Shown: positions 45,593-49,727 of the stretch, one piece after another | How the letters are laid out: each line of letters starts with the position of its first letter | How positions within the stretch are numbered: the first letter of the stretch is position 1 | Assembly (NCBI GenBank): GCA_963738445.1 | Contig: CAVTWS010000013.1 | Coordinates: 1 to 49,727 of the forward strand | Direction: 5' to 3' | DNA length: 49,727 nt | Source of the DNA: CAVTWS01 sp963738445 | GTDB taxonomy: Bacteria; Actinomycetota; Acidimicrobiia; Acidimicrobiales; SHLQ01 | Notes under the pieces: generated by a model | Database searches by the model: none | Told to the model about the DNA's origin: nothing | Seen by the model: only the letters and a program-made list of their open reading frames with translations | Program-made: the position numbers and the translations under genes

Positions 45593-47260
45593 CAGCAGAC
45601 CTGGTCATCACCGGCGGATCCGTCATCGACGGTACGGGAGCGCCCCGGCAGCAGGCTGACGTCGCCGTGACCGACGGTCGCATCACCGAGATCGGCACCG
45701 GACTCACCGGGCGCCGCACCCTCGATGCCGCCGGCCAGGTGGTGGCCCCGGGGTTCATCGACATCCACACCCACTACGACGCCCAGGTCTTCTTCGATCC
45801 ACGCTCACGCCGTCGTGCCACCACGGTGTCACCACGGTCGTCGCCGGGAACTGCGGGTTCTCCATCGCGCCGACCCGTCCCGACATGCGTCAGCTCATCG
45901 CCCGGACGCTGGAGAAGGTCGAGGACATGGACTACGACGTCCTCCTCGAGGGCGTGCCGTGGGACTTCGTCACCTTCGCCGAGTACCTCGACTCCGTCCG
46001 TCGCCGGGGCTGCGTGCTGAACTACGCGGCCTACATCGGCCACACCGCGTTGCGGCTGTACGCCATGGGGGAAGCGGCGTACGACCGAGTGGCCACGCCG
46101 GAGGAGGTCGCCGTGATGGCGGAGGAGCTCCGCTCGGCCATGGAAGCCGGTGCGGCCGGTTTCGCCTCCAGCTTCGCTCCACCCCACAACGGCGCCGACG
46201 GACGACCGGTGCCGAGCCGCGTGAGCGACCGGGCCGAGGTGGATGCCCTGCTCGAGGTGATGACCCAGTGCGGCCGGGGGGTCGTGTCGGTGGCGCCCGG
46301 CGGCACCCTGGGCATCGCTGACCTGTACGAGATCCAGCCCCGCGTCGGGCTCCCGTTCACCTACGGCGCGCTGCTCACCAACCCGGCCGGAACGCACCGC
46401 CACCTCCAGGCCATGAACACCAAGGGCTGGGCGGCGGGCGCCGAGGTGTGGCCCCAGGTCACGCCTCGCCCGCTGGCGTTCGCCTTCACCATGGACGCGC
46501 CCTACCTCTTCAACTCGGCCGGTCCCTTCATGGAGCTCGGCCGCCAGGACCTGGCCGCCCGACGGGCGGCGTACGCCGATCCGTCGTGGCGCGCCCTGGC
46601 GTTCGACGCTCTGGAGGGGGTGGTGATGCGGCCCTCGCTGGGACACCTACGAGATCGCCGACAACGCCAGCCGACCCGATCTCGACGGCACCCGCATCGT
46701 CGGCCTGGCCGAGGCGGCCGGCGTCGAGCCCGCTCGACATCCTGGCCCGACCTCGCGCTCGCCGAACCCGACCTCCGGCTCCGGGTGCGGGGCTTCGTCG
46801 CCAACGACGACACCGCCGAGTTGGCGGGCCTGCTCGCCGACGAGCACTGCACCCTCGGACTGTCCGATGCCGGCGCCCATGTCGGACAGCTGTGCGACGC
46901 ACCTCAGGCCACCGACTTCCTGGGCAACTGGGTACGGGATCGTCAGCTCATGAGCCTCGAGGCCGGTGTCCGGAAGTTGTCCGGCGTGCAGGCCGACCTC
47001 CTCGGACTCCCGGATCGGGGGTACCTGCGTGCCGGGTGCGTCGGCCGACATCGTCGTGTTCGATCCGGCCACGGTGGCGCCCGGGCCGTTGCGGCGCGTG
47101 CTGACTTCCCGGGCGGGTCGGAGCGGCTCACCGCCGATCAGCCGAGCGGCATAGCCACGTCGTGGTGAACGGGGTGCCGATCCGCCTCGACGGGGAGCCC
47201 GTACCGGATGCCGACCGCGGCCGCCCGGGTCACCTGGTCTCGCCGGCGGCCCGGCGATGA
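45589..47260 (+). CDS. N-acyl-D-amino-acid deacylase family amidohydrolase, frameshifted
   Basis: About 557 residues. It opens TADLVITGGSVIDGTGA, with metal motif DIHTHYDAQ, then AGNCGFSIAP in a shifted frame, VPWDFVTFAEYLD, AAGFASSFAPPHNG, and LGLSDAGAHVGQ with the catalytic Asp. Frame changes occur near 45795, 46640, 46735, 47040 and 47110. GAGGAG precedes GTG 45589. Its stop overlaps the BKACE start (ATGA), so the two are coupled: an amide hydrolysis followed by cleavage of a beta-keto acid is a reasonable pathway guess. Confidence 0.82.
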
Positions 47261-48162
47261 CGGATCCGGCCGCCCCGCCGGTCATCGTCGAGGTCGCCCT
47301 CTCGACCCGAACCCGACCGCAACCCCCACGCGCCGCGATCGCGGCCGACGCCACCGAGCAGGGTCTGGCCTGCATGGACGCCGGCGCGCCAGCATCGTCC
47401 ACATGCACCTTCCGGATATCCAGGTCCCGGCGGGAGGCGGCCGATCAGTACCTGACGTGCTTCCGTCCGTGGCTCGAGCGTGACCCCGACGTGCTGGTGC
47501 TCCCGACGAACGGGTTCGGCGAATCGCTCGAAGAGCGTTTCGGGCACCAGTTCCTCCTGAACGACGCCGGCGCCCTTCGACTGGCGTTCGTCGACCCGGG
47601 CGCCACGGTCTTCGGCTCGCCCGGTCCCGATGGTGCGCCGGCGCCGGACGGCATCGTCTACTCGTTCAACTACGACGCCATGAGGTACGCCATCGACCAC
47701 GGTCGGGCCCGGGGCATGGGCATGCACTTCGCCATCTTCGAGCCCGGCTGGCTCCGCAACGTCATGTCGTACTGGCGTGCCGGCCGGTTGTCGCCGGGTT
47801 CGTTCGTGAAGTTCTACTTCGGGGGGCCGTACGGCATCTTGGCCCAGGGGCCCGGGGTGACCTTCGGGTTTCCGCCGACCCTGACCGCCCTGGCGGCCTA
47901 TCGCGAGATCCTCGAGCTCGATGGCTGCCCGCTGCCGTGGTTCTCGGCCGTGGTCGGTGGGGACATCATGGACTCGCCGGTGGCGCAGGCCACGGTGGAG
48001 CAGGGAGGTCACCTCCGGGTCGGTCTGGAGGATCACGCCGGCGATCGAACACCGTCGAACCGGGAGCTCGTGGAGGAAGCGGTGGCACTGTGCCACGCCG
48101 TGGGTCGCCCGGTCGCCACCCCGGCCCAGACCGTCGAGATCCTCGGGCTGCCGGCGCGGTAA
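47257..48162 (+). CDS. Beta-keto acid cleavage enzyme (BKACE, DUF849)
   Basis: About 301 residues. BKACE enzymes use a Zn ion and acetyl-CoA to split a beta-keto acid into acetoacetate and an acyl-CoA. Visible are IVEVALSTRTRPQPPR, then GLACMDAGA, PDVLVLPTNGFG, HFAIFEPGWLRN, FVKFYFGGPYG and GLEDHAGDRTPSN. Two compensating indels at about 47388 and 47430 hide the metal-ligand motif HMHLPD in another frame. The motif is present, so the enzyme is likely intact. Start ATG 47257 overlaps the deacylase-like gene. Confidence 0.85.
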   Translation: MTDPAAPPVIVEVALSTRTRPQPPRAAIAADATEQGLACMDAGAPASSTCTFRISRSRREAADQYLTCFRPWLERDPDVLVLPTNGFGESLEERFGHQFLLNDAGALRLAFVDPGATVFGSPGPDGAPAPDGIVYSFNYDAMRYAIDHGRARGMGMHFAIFEPGWLRNVMSYWRAGRLSPGSFVKFYFGGPYGILAQGPGVTFGFPPTLTALAAYREILELDGCPLPWFSAVVGGDIMDSPVAQATVEQGGHLRVGLEDHAGDRTPSNRELVEEAVALCHAVGRPVATPAQTVEILGLPAR

Positions 48163-48193
48163 CGCCGGGTCGGCCCCGACGGTCCGTGGTCGC

Positions 48194-49387
48194 TCAGCGG
48201 ACCGGAACGGCTCCAGATCGGCGGCGGTCAGGCCGTAGACGAAGGCGTTGGGGAGGTCGACCACGAACCGGGCGACACCCGCAACGAGCTGACCCGGCGG
48301 ATGGGCTCTTCGAAGAACACCCGGATCTCGAGGCGGGCCAACGCGCGCCCAGGCAGAAGTGGGTGCCGAAGCCGAAGGCGATGTGGTTGTTGGGCTTGCG
48401 GGTACGTCGAAGCGCTCGGGGTCGTCGAATGCGCCGGGTCGCGGTTGGCCGACGAGTACATCAGCACCATCTCGTGACCCTGCGGATAGCGTGCCGTCGA
48501 GTTCGTAGTCACGGTTCGCCGTGCGGCACATGTTGAGATGGGCGTGACGTAGCGGATGAACTCTTCGGTCGCCACGGTATGTCGGCGGGGTCGCCGAGCA
48601 ACTGCCACTGTCGGGGGCGCGAGCAGATCAGCATCGTCGGCCGATGACGGTGCGGGTGGTCTCGGCGCCGCCGTCGAGCAGAGCAGGCAGTCCGAGATGA
48701 TGTCGCGGGTGAGCGGCATGCCATCGATCTCGGCCGTGGTCCACACGGTCATGACGTCGTCGACCGGGCAGCCCTTCGTCTCCTCGAAGAGCTCGGCGAC
48801 GCATGCCGAACTCGACCGCCGCGTAGATCCGGCGTCGCTCAGTAGCCCGGCCCGCCGCCCGGCGGCGATGGTGCGCTCGGACCAGTGCTGAGCTTGGGCC
48901 ACAGGTCGTCCGGGAAGCCGAGCAGCTTGCCGATCATCATGGCCGGGAGGGGCGCGGCCAGGTCCTCCACGATGTCGACCTCGCACCTCGGCCCTGGCGC
49001 GCCGCGTCGATGAGGCGGGTGACCATCGCGCGGACCTCATCCTCGTACTCGTGGCCGCCCTGGGGGTGAAGCGGCGCGACACCAGGTCGCGCCGCTTGTT
49101 GTGCAGCGGGTCGTCGAGACCGATCATCGAGTTGTCGGCGGGCATGTTCGGGCGGTACCCCCTTGGCCTGTCGGAGAAGATGAAGAGTCCTTGTCCTTCT
49201 CGATCTCGACGATGTCGTCGTAGCGGCGAGATGCCCCAGAGCTCGTTGTCGCGTCCCAGTAGACGGGGGCGTTCTCGCGCATCCAGGCGTAGGTGGCGTA
49301 CGGATCGCCGGCGTACAGGTCGCCGTCGAGCAGGTCGATGCGCCGGTCCGGGGTCGGCGTCGAGATGGTCGGGCTGTCATCGGTCAC
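48194..49387 (-). CDS. Cytochrome P450, heavily frameshifted
   Basis: About 398 residues across many frames. Recoverable pieces are TPDRRIDLLDGDLYAGDPY (N-terminus), DDPLHNKRRDLVSRRF, AELFEETKGCPVDD, the I-helix DGGAETTRTVIG, and the heme loop HIAFGFGTHFCLGARLARLE with the Cys ligand. More than ten indels lie in 1.2 kb, the highest density in the window. It is probably a monooxygenase of lipids or terpenoids. The start is GTG 49387, six bases after a leaderless -10 box. The end, near 48194, is a best guess. Confidence 0.72.
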
Positions 49388-49393
49388 GGCGTG

Positions 49394-49399
49394 AGATTA
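49394..49399 (-). promoter_or_regulatory. Leaderless -10 box for the P450 (TAATCT)
   Basis: Minus-strand TAATCT fits TANNNT six bases before the GTG at 49387, with no ribosome site between. Confidence 0.45.
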
Positions 49400-49472
49400 G
49401 GTTGCCCGCGGTCGACCGGACGAAACCTCGGTCGACCTGACCCGCCCTGTCCGGCGGGCGGGAGGACCAACC

Positions 49473-49727
49473 GTGCGAGCAGCAGTCGTCACCGGCGATC
49501 ACGATTTCGAGGTGGAAGAGGTGCCGGACCCGGCACCCGGGCCCGGCGAGCTCCTGGTCCGGGTCGAGGCGTGCGGGATCTGCGGCTCGGATCTCAAGTC
49601 GATCGGCCACATGCCGGCGGGGGTCGTGCTCGGCCACGAGTTCTGTGGCGAGGTCGTCGCGTGGGGTGGTGGAGTCGAAGGATGGCGCGTCGGCGATCGG
49701 GTTGCCGCCATGCCGTTGCTGGCCTGC
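49473..49727 (+). CDS. Zn-dependent alcohol dehydrogenase, 3'-partial
   Basis: The first 85 codons of a medium-chain dehydrogenase that runs off the window end. It shows the N-terminal GDHDFEVEEVPDPAPGPGE, a catalytic-Zn Cys in EACGICGSDLKS, GHEFCGEVV with the second ligand His, and VGDRVAAMPLLAC leading into the structural-Zn lobe. GTG 49473 follows GGGAGGACC. It diverges from the P450 across about 85 bp that contain two copies of CGGTCGACC and a short GC hairpin. Substrate unknown. Confidence 0.85.
   Translation, partial: MRAAVVTGDHDFEVEEVPDPAPGPGELLVRVEACGICGSDLKSIGHMPAGVVLGHEFCGEVVAWGGGVEGWRVGDRVAAMPLLAC

Overview
The window is high-GC actinobacterial DNA. An F420-type DDN-like reductase, a LacI-controlled frc-type sugar transporter, an inositol-phosphate synthase, an IniB-like acidic protein, leaderless genes with TANNNT -10 boxes and many fatty-acid/steroid-type catabolic genes suggest Acidimicrobiia (Ilumatobacter-like) or a relative. 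That placement is inference. No tRNA, rRNA, CRISPR array, insertion sequence or prophage was seen. The longest gene-free stretches are below 300 bases.

Layout. 1-3.3 kb: a phosphotransferase fragment and a membrane GGDEF-EAL protein, both broken by indels. 3.3-10.6 kb: an SDR, a CaiB/BaiF remnant, a zinc alcohol dehydrogenase, a CoxL/XdhA-type molybdenum hydroxylase subunit, an enoyl-CoA hydratase and an N-acyl-D-amino-acid deacylase-like amidohydrolase. 10.8-19 kb: a DUF35 protein and two Cys-less thiolase-fold proteins in a tightly overlapping operon, a secreted alpha/beta hydrolase, a dimeric-barrel-like protein, another crotonase and an acyl-CoA synthetase. 19.1-21.8 kb: a membrane fusion of an Hsp70-like ATPase with a SUMF1-like domain. 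21.8-26.5 kb (minus): deacylase, Rieske oxygenase, SnoaL-like protein, a glutathione peroxidase and a DDN-like reductase. 26.5-33.7 kb: slipin, LysR regulator divergent from ino1, SDR plus bicupin, crotonase and an IniB-like protein. 33.9-39 kb: a UGSC-family protein, acyl-CoA synthetase, SDR and a Thr-rich secreted protein. 39.4-45.4 kb: DUF4126 protein, PfkB kinase, LacI regulator and frcBCA. 45.6-49.7 kb: deacylase, BKACE (DUF849), cytochrome P450 and the start of a second zinc alcohol dehydrogenase.

The standout result is two probable selenoprotein genes about 11 kb apart. The glutathione peroxidase (22361-22843, minus) has an in-frame TGA exactly at the catalytic residue, followed by a 7-bp hairpin whose core matches the E. 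coli fdhF SECIS core. The UGSC protein (33924-35753) has an in-frame TGA at the U of U-G-S-C, followed by a two-tier hairpin. In each case the frame is open on both sides of the TGA, so these are not frameshifts. Ordinary gene calling would truncate or split both. The host should therefore encode SelA/SelB/SelC/SelD outside this window.

Other unusual features are short tandem duplications (23-35 bp) that copy the 3' end of a gene together with its stop codon at four separate places, a twin 16-bp LacI operator sitting on a near-perfect promoter, a long 5'-terminal hairpin leader at 15.5 kb, and a dense G-run region plus a leaderless Cys-rich small ORF before the IniB-like gene.

Quality note. 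Single-base frameshifts break many genes whose motifs are intact in neighbouring frames. They cluster at both ends (1-3 kb and 47-49.4 kb) and in a few internal patches, which looks like residual sequencing or assembly error rather than decay. Coordinates of such genes span all the frames.
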